Shown: positions 26,129 through 35,622, numbered from the stretch's first letter. The stretch is DNA of 64,000 bases from Occallatibacter sp. (GCA_031296305.1 JARLFZ010000006.1:1-64000); one strand, 5' to 3'. Numbers and translations are program-made. The notes: generated from the sequence alone by a model not told the origin.

Positions 26129-27715
26129 TTACATTGAGATCTTCAGTGTGATTCCCAATTGCGATGCAGGTCCCGATGGCGGTTCAGCCGGGAGCTGCAC
26201 GTGTAAGCCGGTTGGTTGCTGCTGAAAACTGAGCTTGTCTTGATAGCCGAGCAATGCAACGTTAACAATTCTTCCGGGCCTTTGTGCGTCCTCTGTGCCC
26301 AGCGCTTGAATGACGACCTCACCTTTGGGCCAGCCCATGACGAATGCGTAGATAGTACTGGGCCCCTTGGTCGTGAAGCGGATATCGTCGGCGGTGAGCG
26401 GCTTGCGCTTGCGTTCATTGAAGGCCGCGCCGGGCGTGGACTGATTGAGCGTCATGGCCGGCCCTTCGCCGTAAATCTTCCAGGGCCTGGTCGCGTAGAT
26501 GCCTTCACCGTTCACCTTCATCCATGCGGTAAGGTCCGCAAGGAACTGCAACTCGTCGGAATCGGGGACGCCGTTGTTCGGCAGCGGAATGTTGAGAAGC
26601 AGATTTCCGTTTTGACTGACGATATCGACGAGCAGATCAACGACAGTTTTCGGCGTCTTGTAGCGATGATGCTGGAAGAGCGGCAGGCTGTAATGCCAGC
26701 CTCCAATGCAGGTGTCGGTCTGCCATGGCTGTGTGCGAATCTGATTGGCCAGGCCGCTTTCAAAGTCGAGCACGCACTCGCCCATGGCGCAATCTTCCTC
26801 GCGCTTGCACGTGTAGACGGCTTGATTTTTGCCGCCGTGCAATGCAGCGCTGAGGTTGTAGAGATTGGCAACCACACTCGATCCGTAGTCCTCGAAAGGG
26901 AAGGGACCATCGCTGTAAAGCAGATCGGGTTGATAGCTATCGACGAGATCGCGCATGCGCAGGAACCAGTGCTGCTTCCACGCGTCGGGAATTCCGGCAT
27001 CGTTCCAGGCAAAGTTTCCGCGCGCCCACTGCGCGGTTGCGGCCTCATGGTAAAGATCGAAGTGCGCGGGATCGTGGCCGTCGTAAGGCACATCTTGCAA
27101 TGGGCCTGTCTCATCGGCTCCGTGCGCGACGCCAAACCACTTGTAACTGATCCAGAGATGTTCCGACACGCCGAATCTAAGCCCGCGAGCCAGGGCCGAT
27201 TTCTTCCACAAGCCCACGATATCTTTGTGCGGGCCCACTTTCACAGCATTCCAGCGGTTGTACTTTGAGTTCCAAAGATCGAAGTTGTCGTGATGCACGC
27301 CCATGCTGACGAAGTATTTCGCGCCGGCCCTGGCATATAAATCCATCAGGTGCTCGGGATCGAAGTCGGCGGCCTTCCAAAGAGGGCAGAGATCTTTGTA
27401 GCCGACCTTGGAGGGATGGCCGTAGGTCATCACGTGATACGGATACTGGCCGCTGGTCTGGACGTACATGTAGCGGGCATACCAGTCGCCGCGCTCGATT
27501 CCCGACTGCGGGCCCCAATGCGACCAGATACCGAACTTGGCATCCTGAAACCAACCGGGAACGGTGTACTCCTGCAAGGCCTCACGAGTGCCGCGAAAAG
27601 GTCCGGGATGAATGGCGAGCTGCGGCGCGGCATTTCCTTTCGAAACGCCGAGGGCGGCAATGGCTGCGGTTCCGCCAGCCACGTATTGCAAGGCGGCTCG
27701 TCTGGTGGTTTGCAC
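26129..27715 (-). CDS. GH29 alpha-L-fucosidase 1, Tat-exported
   Basis: 528 residues from GTG 27715, which has GGAGAGG 6 bases upstream and gives a Tat signal VQTTRRAALQY; the longer open frame would bury that signal. The catalytic barrel carries the GH29 features KFGIWSHWGP, YFVSMGVHHDNFDLW, WNAV, and the nucleophile Asp269 in DLLYSDGPFP. The C-terminal part has NGNLLLNIPLP and a beta-sandwich domain. It removes alpha-linked L-fucose from glycans. A sigma-70-like promoter and an inverted repeat lie just upstream, so it may be transcribed separately from the gene before it. It is a close paralog of the fucosidase at 30957. Confidence 0.92.
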   Translation of the reverse strand: MQTTRRAALQYVAGGTAAIAALGVSKGNAAPQLAIHPGPFRGTREALQEYTVPGWFQDAKFGIWSHWGPQSGIERGDWYARYMYVQTSGQYPYHVMTYGHPSKVGYKDLCPLWKAADFDPEHLMDLYARAGAKYFVSMGVHHDNFDLWNSKYNRWNAVKVGPHKDIVGLWKKSALARGLRFGVSEHLWISYKWFGVAHGADETGPLQDVPYDGHDPAHFDLYHEAATAQWARGNFAWNDAGIPDAWKQHWFLRMRDLVDSYQPDLLYSDGPFPFEDYGSSVVANLYNLSAALHGGKNQAVYTCKREEDCAMGECVLDFESGLANQIRTQPWQTDTCIGGWHYSLPLFQHHRYKTPKTVVDLLVDIVSQNGNLLLNIPLPNNGVPDSDELQFLADLTAWMKVNGEGIYATRPWKIYGEGPAMTLNQSTPGAAFNERKRKPLTADDIRFTTKGPSTIYAFVMGWPKGEVVIQALGTEDAQRPGRIVNVALLGYQDKLSFQQQPTGLHVQLPAEPPSGPASQLGITLKISM

Positions 27716-27753
27716 GCTGCCCTCTCCTCGCGAGAAGTACTTGTATTCGATTA

Positions 27754-27769
27754 CAGTTATCGGTAACTG
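27754..27769 (-). promoter_or_regulatory. Candidate operator CAGTTA-TCGG-TAACTG of the GH29-1 gene
   Basis: A perfect inverted repeat with 6-base arms and a 4-base centre lies 39 bases before the GTG start and just downstream of the predicted transcription start. That is a classic repressor position. The symmetry and size suit a LacI- or GntR-type dimer. Confidence 0.45.
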
Positions 27770-27783
27770 CCGTACAACTTGGG

Positions 27784-27812
27784 ATACTAGACTGCGCACA
27801 CTGCATTGTCAA
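27784..27812 (-). promoter_or_regulatory. Sigma-70-type promoter of GH29-1
   Basis: On the minus strand TTGACA (27812-27807, a perfect -35) is separated by exactly 17 bases from TAGTAT (27789-27784, four of six for -10). Transcription would start near 27777, directly before the inverted repeat at 27754-27769. Confidence 0.55.
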
Positions 27813-27932
27813 GAAAGGAAATCGGCGGCGGTGGCGAGATGCATTCTCGCGCGATAGTCTGGCGCTTCGATAATTTTTGCCGCCCGGTGCGCATTCCCAC
27901 CCTTTCGATTTGTCTTCCCTCACATGTTGCCA

Positions 27933-29120
27933 TCAAGGCATCAATCCGGATGCCGGCCGCTTGCCATCGTGCAGCCAGCTCAGCAACTCGTCGAACGCCG
28001 TCACCTCTTCCTTGGGCGTAAAGTTGCAGTGTCCATTCTCCTCCACATATTGCAGAACAAAGTTGTCTTCGTGCCCCCGCCGCATCACCTGATTGCTGTA
28101 CCATTCGTCGGTGGACGCAGGAATCAGCCGGTCGTAAAGCGTGTGCACCTCCATCAGAGGCCGCAGCAGGTTGCCGGTTGGAGTGAAAAATTGCATCAGG
28201 TACTGCGCCGCCATTGGATCGCCGGCATAGCGTTCCACGCCGCGATTCAGCGCCGCATCGTCTTCCGTCCCCACGTAAACAAGGTTGCGATTGTCAAAAG
28301 GCTGCCCGCCTGCCTTCTGCTGAAAGTCCCTGACAACGTATGCGGCATACGCGGCCTTGCGAGCCAGATCGTCGGCGCCACGCACCTGGCTCAACGCAGT
28401 CATCGCGGCCTCAGCTTTTGGATTTGCCTCAATCGCGGCGCGAAGCTTCGCAAGAAGTTCCGGTGTCTGCCGGTAGTCTTTTGGGATTGCACTCACCTTC
28501 GGCAGGATACCGGGAAAGTAATACTCGAACGCCGCCAACTGCGCAACGCGCATCTGCATAAAGTCATACGTCGGAACCAGCGGCCCGCACATCGCCAATG
28601 CCGCGCTGTAGATCTTCGGCGACTGCTCGATGGTCTTAAGCGTGAGTGCGCCGCCCATCGAATGCCCGGAGACGATATTTTCGTTAGCCTCGCCGAACTT
28701 TGCCGTGAAGTACTTTCGCAATGCCTCGGTTTCAACAACCGCATGTTCCAGGGCCCACCCGGTCACGGAGAATTGGCTCTGCAGCACGGCGAAACCGCGC
28801 CGGAACGCTTCAGCCTGCAATGGCCCCAGTTTCTCCGATACGGAATACTTTATTTCTTCCGCCGAGTAGCCGTGGTAATAGACCAGCAGTCCGGCGTTTT
28901 TCCATCCCTTGGGCACGTCGATGCGGTAAGACACGCCTCGCAGCCGGCCGATCTCCGTCGTGCCTGCATCGGTCACTTGCAGTTGCTGCTCGGTGATTTG
29001 CGCCGCGGAATTTATCGGGGCCTGCGTCGGCGCCTGCGCTACGGCGACTCGATCCCTGACGCCGCCCAAGAGGACCACGCACAAAAATGTCGTCCATCCA
29101 AAACTTCTTGCGAATTGCAT
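27933..29120 (-). CDS. Secreted alpha/beta-hydrolase (esterase/lipase-like)
   Basis: 395 residues from ATG 29120, which has GGAGAG about 10 bases upstream; a TTG seven codons earlier overlaps that site. A Sec signal peptide ends at about residue 30 (...VAVAQAP). The fold shows LLVYYHGYS as the oxyanion region, the nucleophile elbow GHSMGG, an Asp in YDRLIP and His in NGHCNF, giving the Ser-Asp-His triad. A 150-residue lid-like insertion lies between Ser and Asp. It sits between sulfatase C and GH29-1 on the same strand, so deacetylation or de-esterification of the glycan is plausible. The specific substrate is unknown. Confidence 0.75.
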   Translation of the reverse strand: MQFARSFGWTTFLCVVLLGGVRDRVAVAQAPTQAPINSAAQITEQQLQVTDAGTTEIGRLRGVSYRIDVPKGWKNAGLLVYYHGYSAEEIKYSVSEKLGPLQAEAFRRGFAVLQSQFSVTGWALEHAVVETEALRKYFTAKFGEANENIVSGHSMGGALTLKTIEQSPKIYSAALAMCGPLVPTYDFMQMRVAQLAAFEYYFPGILPKVSAIPKDYRQTPELLAKLRAAIEANPKAEAAMTALSQVRGADDLARKAAYAAYVVRDFQQKAGGQPFDNRNLVYVGTEDDAALNRGVERYAGDPMAAQYLMQFFTPTGNLLRPLMEVHTLYDRLIPASTDEWYSNQVMRRGHEDNFVLQYVEENGHCNFTPKEEVTAFDELLSWLHDGKRPASGLMP

Positions 29121-29222
29121 TGCGATTCCACTCTCCTTCAAAAATAGTCAGTTTGCTTCGTGAACTCTGTCGGCGCTTGCTATCACTCTTGCTCTGCAAT
29201 CAAAACGCGGCCGCCAGGTGAT

Positions 29223-30758
29223 TCAGTCTTCCCGGCAACTTTTGGAACGCTCCCAACTACAGCCCGTAGGGCCTTTTGGCGTAAGCGCCAGCGCCGGGTC
29301 GTAGTCCAGGTTGGGAGTCGGCATGGTTGCGCGCATTTGCGCACGCCAATCGCGCAGTTTGCGGCGCAACTCTTCGGCATTAGGAGCAAAGCTCGAGGAA
29401 AAATCGTACTGCTCACCGGGATCGAGCGCGAGATTGTAAAGCTCCACGTGTGAGTCCTCAAAAAATTCGATCAGCTTCCAGTCGCCCTCGCGGATTGCGC
29501 CCGTAGGCGTGCCACCCTGATCGCTATAGTGCGGATAGTGCCAGCAGAGCGTGTCGCGTGGCGGCGCGCTTTCCCCGCGGAAGAGACCGCCGATGTCGAT
29601 GCCATCGCAGGGTTGCGGCATCGCGCCTGCGCCGGCCAGTTGTGCGAAAGTTGGCGAGAAATCAGCGCCAATGACCGGAACATCCGAGGAGCTGCCTGGA
29701 CGCGTGACTCCGGGCCAATGCACGATGAGCGGCTCACGAATGCCGCCTTCGTAGAGAAATCCTTTGCCCGCGCGCAGGCCGCCATTATTGGCGATGCGAT
29801 GCAAGTCGGTTCCCTGGAATCCGACCCCTCCATTGTCGGAGGTGAGGACGATGATCGTGTTGTCCGCAACTCCGGCGCGCTCGAGTGTGGCCCGCAGACT
29901 GCCCAGGGCCATATCCGTACTCTCAATCATTGCGGCATAGACGGGATCGGGCTCGTCAAGTTTTGCGTTCTTTGTGCCGCCATTCTTCCGGCGATACTTT
30001 TCGATCATCGCGACCTTGGCTTCGAGCGGAAGATGCACGGAGTATTCGGCCATGTAAAGGAAGAACGGCCCCTTTGCCGCAGCCTGCTGGACGTAAGCGT
30101 CCATCTTTTCCGTCAGCACATCGGTGAGATAGTCGTCTTTCGTGTAGCCCTGGAGATTGTGAAATTGAAATGGTCCGAAATAAGAAGGCGGTTTGCCATG
30201 GAGATCGCCGGCGATGTTGACGTCGAAACCGAAATTCTCTGGCAGATATCCATCGCCGCCAAGGTGCCATTTACCGATGGATGCGGTTTGATAACCGGCG
30301 CGCCGCAACTGTCCGGCTATTGTTGCAACACCAGACTCGAGATGCTGTGCGCTGGCTGCCTCGCGCAATTTCTTATGGGGATAGACGACGCCGGGAATCC
30401 ACTGCGTGAGTTTGAGCCGCGCGGGCGATTGGCCCGTGAGGATCGATGCGCGGCTCGGAGAGCACACCGGCGCGCTCGCATAGGCATTGGTAAGTCGCAT
30501 ACCCTCGCGGGCCAGGCGGTCAATGTTGGGCGTTTCGCAGAATGTGTTGCCATAGCAACCCAGATCGCCATAGCCGAGATCGTCGATCAGGAAGAAAACG
30601 ATATTGGGCCGCGACGCGGGAGGAGTTTTGGGCTGCGCAGAGGTCATCGCGCCTTCCAGAGAACGCGGCAGCGCCGTCGAAAGCGCCGCGGCCGACATCA
30701 TGCCCAGAAAGTTTCTTCGCCCCACAGCATTTATTCGTGTTGACCGATCCGGCATCAT
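29223..30758 (-). CDS. Sulfatase C (arylsulfatase type, Cys), Tat-exported
   Basis: 511 residues. Tat motif GRRNFLGMM; metal site LIDD at residues 57-60; active-site motif C99-S-P-S-R; GKWHLGG; and the VLTSDNGGVG ligand block. This is the typical form of a GalNAc-6-sulfatase/arylsulfatase-A-like subfamily (for example GYGDLGCYG at the start), but the sulfate position it removes is not known. Either ATG 30758 or ATG 30755 can be the start, with GGGAGG just upstream; the second has the better spacing. It is the first gene of the minus-strand arm and is divergent from GH29-2, sharing the 198-base control region. Confidence 0.9.
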   Translation of the reverse strand: MMPDRSTRINAVGRRNFLGMMSAAALSTALPRSLEGAMTSAQPKTPPASRPNIVFFLIDDLGYGDLGCYGNTFCETPNIDRLAREGMRLTNAYASAPVCSPSRASILTGQSPARLKLTQWIPGVVYPHKKLREAASAQHLESGVATIAGQLRRAGYQTASIGKWHLGGDGYLPENFGFDVNIAGDLHGKPPSYFGPFQFHNLQGYTKDDYLTDVLTEKMDAYVQQAAAKGPFFLYMAEYSVHLPLEAKVAMIEKYRRKNGGTKNAKLDEPDPVYAAMIESTDMALGSLRATLERAGVADNTIIVLTSDNGGVGFQGTDLHRIANNGGLRAGKGFLYEGGIREPLIVHWPGVTRPGSSSDVPVIGADFSPTFAQLAGAGAMPQPCDGIDIGGLFRGESAPPRDTLCWHYPHYSDQGGTPTGAIREGDWKLIEFFEDSHVELYNLALDPGEQYDFSSSFAPNAEELRRKLRDWRAQMRATMPTPNLDYDPALALTPKGPTGCSWERSKSCRED

Positions 30759-30852
30759 GCACCTCCCGGGAAGAGTAAGTTGCGCAGGGCGAAAGCCAGG
30801 GAACAGGCTCCAGATTAATCCCCCGATTTTAGCCTAACCCGATTTTTCCGTC

Positions 30853-30881
30853 TGGACGCCAACTTCCTTAAACGTTATAGT
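30853..30881 (+). promoter_or_regulatory. Candidate promoter of the plus-strand glycan-use arm
   Basis: TGGACG (30853-30858, four of six) and TATAGT (30876-30881, five of six) with a 17-base spacer. The -10 box overlaps a short inverted repeat GTTA-TAG-TAAC (30874-30884), similar in half-sites to the operator-like repeat at 27754, though with a shorter centre. Confidence 0.4.
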
Positions 30882-30956
30882 AACCGTGAACGCAAAACGC
30901 CCGCGGCCCGCCCGACTCGCCGCGTGATGAAATCAAAGCGAAAGAAGGGGAACGAG

Positions 30957-32537
30957 ATGAAACTTACTCGACGGCAAGCGCTTTATTTGATGGGAAGTGT
31001 GGCACCTGCCTTGGCCGCGCCAGGGGGCGTGCGTCGCGCCTTTGCGCAAACTTCCAGCAGCACACCCGAGGTCACGCCCGGCAAATTCACCGCAACCTGG
31101 CCCTCGTTGAAGGCCTACACCATTCCCGACTGGTTTGCTGATGCCAAGTTCGGCATCTGGTCCCACTGGGGCCCGCAATCGGCCGTAGGCGATGGCGACT
31201 GGTACGCGCGCAACATGTACATGCAGGGGTCGGCGCAGAATCTTTATCACGTGCAGCGCTTCGGGCCGCCGTCAAAGGTGGGCTACAAAGATCTCATTCC
31301 GCTCTTCACCGCCGATCGCTGGGATCCCGAACACTTGATGGACCTCTACGCCAAGGCCGGCGCCAAATACTTCTTCAGCATGGGCGTGCATCACGACAAC
31401 TTTGACATGTGGAACTCGAAGTACCAGAAGCGGTGGAATGCGGTGAACGCCGGGCCGCACAAGGACGTCGTCGGCATGTGGGCGGCAGCGGCGCGCAAGC
31501 GCGGGCTTCGCTTCGGCGTGAGCGAGCACCTCTCCAACAGCTTTGACTGGCTTGCGCCCGCGCACGGCAGCGACACTTCCGGACCGCTGGCCGGCGTTCC
31601 CTATGACGGCTCCGATCCTGCGTATGCCGATCTTTATCACGATTACAGCAGCGAGCCAGCGGACTTCGCCAAAACGGCGAAGGCCATGGGCCGCGTGGCG
31701 CCCGACAGTTGGAAGATGGAGTATTTCCATCGCATCAAGGATCTCGTGGATAGCTACCAGCCCGACCTGCTCTACACCGATGGCGGCATCCCCTTCGAGG
31801 AATACGGGCTTTCGTGCCTGGCCGAGCTTTACAACGTGGGTCCTGTGGATGTGCGCGGAGCGGCGGAGGCGATCTACACCAGCAAAACCAAAGAAGACTG
31901 CGCTGAGGGAGTGTGCGCCCTCGATCGCGAGCGCGGCGTAGCCGGCAACATCTGGCCAGTACCATGGCAAACCGATACTTGCATCGGGCAGTGGCACTAC
32001 AAAGTGGGTCAGGTGTACAAAACGCCCAAGAAGGTCATCGATCTGCTGGTGGATATCGTCAGCAAGAACGGCAACCTGCTTTTGAATTTTCCGCTGCCGG
32101 CCTCGGGCGAGTTAGACCCGGAAGAAATGAAGACGCTCGAAGGCATCACGGCGTGGATGAGCGTGAACGACGAGGGAATCTTCTACACGCGGCCGTGGAA
32201 GATCAACGGCGAGGGACCGTCGATGACGGTGAAGGTCGCGCAGCAAAACTTCAACGAAGGCAAGCAGCCCGATCTCGGCGCTCAGGACATCCGCTTCACA
32301 ACCAAAGGCAAAACCCTGTTCGCGTTTATTCAGGGTTGGCCGCAGCAGCCGATCACCATCGAGTCAATGGGCACGGCAAGTCCACAGCAGCCGGAAAAAG
32401 TGACTGACGTGCGCATGCTCGGTCGCAATGAGGCGCTGCAATTTACACAGGACGCCACCGGACTGCACGTGAGCCTCGCCGGCGATAAACCTGCTACCGC
32501 CGATCTTGGCATCACGCTGAAGATCCGCTTTGCTTAA
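30957..32537 (+). CDS. GH29 alpha-L-fucosidase 2, Tat-exported
   Basis: 526 residues from ATG 30957, preceded by AAGGGGAACGAG and starting a Tat signal (KLTRRQALYLMG). Its catalytic barrel shares long identical blocks with the fucosidase at 26129 (KFGIWSHWGPQS, VGYKDL, MGVHHDNFD, RGLRFGVSEHL), with nucleophile Asp275 in DLLYTDGGIPF. The C-terminal beta domain also aligns (DIRFTTKG). It is the first gene of the plus-strand arm and is followed 29 bases later by a GH92 gene. The two copies probably arose by duplication and may split substrate linkages between them. Confidence 0.92.
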   Translation: MKLTRRQALYLMGSVAPALAAPGGVRRAFAQTSSSTPEVTPGKFTATWPSLKAYTIPDWFADAKFGIWSHWGPQSAVGDGDWYARNMYMQGSAQNLYHVQRFGPPSKVGYKDLIPLFTADRWDPEHLMDLYAKAGAKYFFSMGVHHDNFDMWNSKYQKRWNAVNAGPHKDVVGMWAAAARKRGLRFGVSEHLSNSFDWLAPAHGSDTSGPLAGVPYDGSDPAYADLYHDYSSEPADFAKTAKAMGRVAPDSWKMEYFHRIKDLVDSYQPDLLYTDGGIPFEEYGLSCLAELYNVGPVDVRGAAEAIYTSKTKEDCAEGVCALDRERGVAGNIWPVPWQTDTCIGQWHYKVGQVYKTPKKVIDLLVDIVSKNGNLLLNFPLPASGELDPEEMKTLEGITAWMSVNDEGIFYTRPWKINGEGPSMTVKVAQQNFNEGKQPDLGAQDIRFTTKGKTLFAFIQGWPQQPITIESMGTASPQQPEKVTDVRMLGRNEALQFTQDATGLHVSLAGDKPATADLGITLKIRFA

Positions 32538-32566
32538 ACCGGAAAGGGGAGGTGGGTAGCACTGCG

Positions 32567-34933
32567 ATGCAAGCGCCGCGCGAGCATATTCGCTGGTTTT
32601 TGCTGCCGGTGCTGGCCATCTCCTGCGTCGCTCTGCCGGGTTTCGCGCAACCCAACCCGCAACCCAAATTCGAGCCGGCCGCGCTGGTGAATCCCCTCAT
32701 CGGCACGGCCAACTCCGGCAACACCTTTCCCGGCGCCGTGCTTCCCTTCGGCATGGTGGCCTTCAGTCCTGAAGAGCTTTTGCCCGGCCCAGGGCGCCGC
32801 ATTCCGCCAGGTGGTTACGCCTATAACGCAACCACAGTGCGTGGCTTCTCGCTCACACACTTGTCGGGCGCGGGGTGCCCGGGCAGCGGCGATTTTCTTT
32901 TCATGCCGCTCACAGCCGAGGTCAAAGAATCGCCTGCGCGTGACGTTCGCGACCCCGCGTATCTAAGCGAAATGCGGCATAACAACGAACGCGCTGCGGC
33001 CGGTTACTACAGCGTGCAACTTGAAAATGGCGTCATGGCGGAGCTGAGCGCAACGCCACGCACCGGTGCGGCGCGTTTTACTTTTCCGGCCGGTCAACCC
33101 GCCACGATCCTCATTCGCAGCGCCGACAACGAGACGCTCAGCACCGATTCCCATGTGACCATCGATGCAAAGCGCCGCACGGTAAGCGGCTGGCTGCAGA
33201 GCGGCGGTTTCTGCCGCGGCGGACTGCCGTCTAGCTATGACGCCTACTACAAAATCTTCTTCGTCGCGCACTTCGACCAGCAGTTTACGGCCTATGGAAC
33301 GTGGAAGGACGCGGCCGTTCAGCCGGATAGTCAGTCGTCCTCGGGCGGCACCGCGATCGAGGGCGAAGACGCGGAGGGACGCGGCTCCGGCGCCTACGTC
33401 TCATTTGCCAGCGCAGCGGGAACCGTCGTCGAAGTGCGCATAGGAATCTCCTACGTGAGCGAGGCCAATGCGGAGGCGAACCTGCGCGTCGAGTCTCCTG
33501 AAGGCCTGTCGTTCCGTTCCATCCGCGCTCGCGCCTTCACCGCATGGAGCGCGGCACTCGGAACCATTCAAGTGAGAGGCGGATCACGCGAGCAGCAGAC
33601 CGTTTTCTACACGGCTCTCTATCACGCACTGCTGCACATGAACCTGGCCAGCGACGTGAATGGCGAATATCGCGGCATGGACGAAGAGACGCATAGTATC
33701 GCAAAGCCGCAAACTGCACAGTACGCAAATTTCTCCGGCTGGGATGTGTATCGGTCCCAGGTGCAACTGGTTGCGCTGCTGTTTCCCAGAATCGCCAGCG
33801 ACATGGCGCAGTCGCTCTTGAACCAGGCAGACCAATGGGGATGCTGGTCGCGCTGGACACACGAGACGGGCGCAGCCAACGTGATGAATGGCGATCCGTC
33901 GGCGCCTGCGATCGCGGAGATCGCCGCATTCGCGGGTGACGGCTTTGCTGTGAAGCAGGCCTATGAATCGCTGCTCACTACGGCAACAACACCGCATGAA
34001 GGACACCGATGTTCGCGTCCGCATTTGGAGCAGTGGTTATCGCTGCATTACCTGACAGCCGCGAGTGAGAGGCACGATACTTCGGCCGCCGATACGCTGG
34101 AATTCTCCACGGCGGACTTTGCTCTTTCGCAACTTGCCGCGCGGCTCGGCCGGACAGCGGAAGAAAAGGAACTGCTCGTGCGAGCTCAATATTGGAAAAA
34201 TCTCTTCAACCCGAATGCCACGCCTACTGAAGGTTTTTTGCAAGCCAGAAATCCGGATGGAACCTGGAAGACTTTCGATCCGGCCAGCACTGATGGCTTT
34301 GTTGAGGGAACGGGTGCGCAGTATCTGTGGATGGTTCCCTTCAATGTGCGCGGCCTGTTTCGACTGCTGGGCGGCAATGAAGAGGCGATCCGCCGGCTCG
34401 ACAGTTTCTTCCACGATGCGCAGGGCAACTGGGCGCTACTCAATGGAAAGTTGTATCCCGGGTTCGATAATGAGCCGTGCCTTGAGACTCCATGGCTCTA
34501 TGATTTCGCTGGCGCCCCCTACAAAACGCAGCAAACCGTTCGCGCCATTCTCGATACGCTTTGGCACGACACGTCCGGCGGCATTCCCGGCAATGACGAT
34601 CTCGGAGAGATGTCTTCCTGGTATGTGTGGGCGGCGCTCGGCATGTATCCGGAGATTCCGGGCAGAGCGGAATTGGTCCTCGCATCGCCACTTTTCCCGG
34701 AGGCGGAGATACACCGGCTATCGGGGACGATCCGCATAAAGGCTCGCCCACAGAATGCTTCCGCCTTTTTCATTGAGAGCCTGCACGTAAATGGCCGCGT
34801 ATGGACGAGTCCATGGTTGCCTGCATCCTTCGTGCGGCGGGGTGGCACACTCGTGTTTACGCGGGGCAGCCGGCCGCACCGGGAGTGGGGCGCGGCGCAG
34901 GCGGATGCACCGCCTTCATTTGACTTTCATTGA
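32567..34933 (+). CDS. GH92 alpha-mannosidase-type exo-glycosidase
   Basis: 788 residues. A Sec signal peptide (LPVLAISCVALPGFAQ) is followed by the GH92 N-terminal beta-sandwich (NPLIGTANSGNTFPGAVLPFG, FSLTHLSGAGCPGSGDF) and the (alpha/alpha)6 catalytic domain (YANFSGWDVYRSQ, MNGDPSAP, NDDLGEMSSWYVWAALG, where the Glu of GEMS is the expected general acid). GH92 enzymes are Ca-dependent exo-mannosidases acting on alpha-1,2, 1,3, 1,4 or 1,6 mannose or mannose-phosphate. ATG 32567 is preferred over an upstream GTG that overlaps the GGGGAGG site. It supports a mannose component in the substrate together with the GH38 gene at 41390. Confidence 0.88.
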   Translation: MQAPREHIRWFLLPVLAISCVALPGFAQPNPQPKFEPAALVNPLIGTANSGNTFPGAVLPFGMVAFSPEELLPGPGRRIPPGGYAYNATTVRGFSLTHLSGAGCPGSGDFLFMPLTAEVKESPARDVRDPAYLSEMRHNNERAAAGYYSVQLENGVMAELSATPRTGAARFTFPAGQPATILIRSADNETLSTDSHVTIDAKRRTVSGWLQSGGFCRGGLPSSYDAYYKIFFVAHFDQQFTAYGTWKDAAVQPDSQSSSGGTAIEGEDAEGRGSGAYVSFASAAGTVVEVRIGISYVSEANAEANLRVESPEGLSFRSIRARAFTAWSAALGTIQVRGGSREQQTVFYTALYHALLHMNLASDVNGEYRGMDEETHSIAKPQTAQYANFSGWDVYRSQVQLVALLFPRIASDMAQSLLNQADQWGCWSRWTHETGAANVMNGDPSAPAIAEIAAFAGDGFAVKQAYESLLTTATTPHEGHRCSRPHLEQWLSLHYLTAASERHDTSAADTLEFSTADFALSQLAARLGRTAEEKELLVRAQYWKNLFNPNATPTEGFLQARNPDGTWKTFDPASTDGFVEGTGAQYLWMVPFNVRGLFRLLGGNEEAIRRLDSFFHDAQGNWALLNGKLYPGFDNEPCLETPWLYDFAGAPYKTQQTVRAILDTLWHDTSGGIPGNDDLGEMSSWYVWAALGMYPEIPGRAELVLASPLFPEAEIHRLSGTIRIKARPQNASAFFIESLHVNGRVWTSPWLPASFVRRGGTLVFTRGSRPHREWGAAQADAPPSFDFH

Positions 34934-35439
34934 GGCAGGGAAGCGGAAGGCTGGCGCGCATTTACGACCGGAAAAGGCCGCCGCTGCAAACGCCATTTCA
35001 AGTTGACAGACACGCAGCCTCATGCGAGACTTCGTCCATCCCCTCACGCAGGGGCATCAGGAAAACCCCAGGAGTCAAGGTGGCCCCCACACTGAATTGC
35101 GCTCGCTGCGTAGCTTGTTGTTGCTAGCTCCTCAAGCCGCAATCTGTCCGCGCCGATATTTGCGCAACTCGCTCCCTCGTTGAAATCCTTCAAATTGAAC
35201 TGGTTGTTTTTGGCGCGGAGCTTTACCCGAAGATCCAAATCCGATGGCTCGGTAGCCGGCAAGCAGAACCGGCAGCCTGATCCAGTGGAGTCCTGGGCCG
35301 CAGTTATAGGTCTCGGGCGATGACAACAAAGCTCTTTCGAATACAACCGGGGAATCGCAGTCGCCGCAATCGATTTCAAGAGGAACCACGAAAATTGACA
35401 CGCGGTGGGTCCGGCCGCAATCCGGCCGGGAAAATTTTC

Positions 35440-35469
35440 TTGACAAAAGAATCCCGACTGGCAAATAAT
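35440..35469 (+). promoter_or_regulatory. Strong sigma-70-like promoter of the TonB receptor
   Basis: TTGACA (35440-35445, perfect) and AATAAT (35464-35469, five of six) with an 18-base spacer. The predicted start near 35476 gives a leader of about 170 bases. A CCGGCCG-CAAT-CCGGCCGG imperfect hairpin lies just upstream (35411-35429). Confidence 0.6.
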
Positions 35470-35606
35470 GCTTTTCCAGCAGGATCATCGTTAACTGTAG
35501 CGCTTCATTTGGGATTTTCTGCCGATTTCCAGTTTCTGGTTGAACAGCTCAAATGCTCATCGACAGAGCCAGGCCATCAACGAAACGCCAAAACGAATGC
35601 GTGGAT

Positions 35607-35622
35607 TTGTAATGCATTACAA
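35607..35622. promoter_or_regulatory. Perfect 16-base palindrome TTGTAATGCATTACAA, candidate LacI-family operator
   Basis: A 16-base perfect palindrome whose core TGTAA-N4-TTACA matches the CcpA/LacI-type operator pattern TGTAA-nCGn-TTACA apart from the centre. It lies in the receptor leader, about 130 bases after the predicted start and 26 bases before the ATG. The same half-sites recur at 52052 beside a LacI-type regulator. An in-frame ATG inside the palindrome (35612) is unlikely to be the start because AGGAGG sits further downstream. Confidence 0.55.

Noticed and set aside
35132..35488. Minus-strand open frame of 118 codons with a Cys-x2-Cys pair in the long gap before the TonB receptor
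   Set aside because: No ribosome-binding site, no recognisable domain, and it overlaps the strong plus-strand promoter; I treat it as chance in a GC-rich gap, though a remnant gene cannot be excluded.
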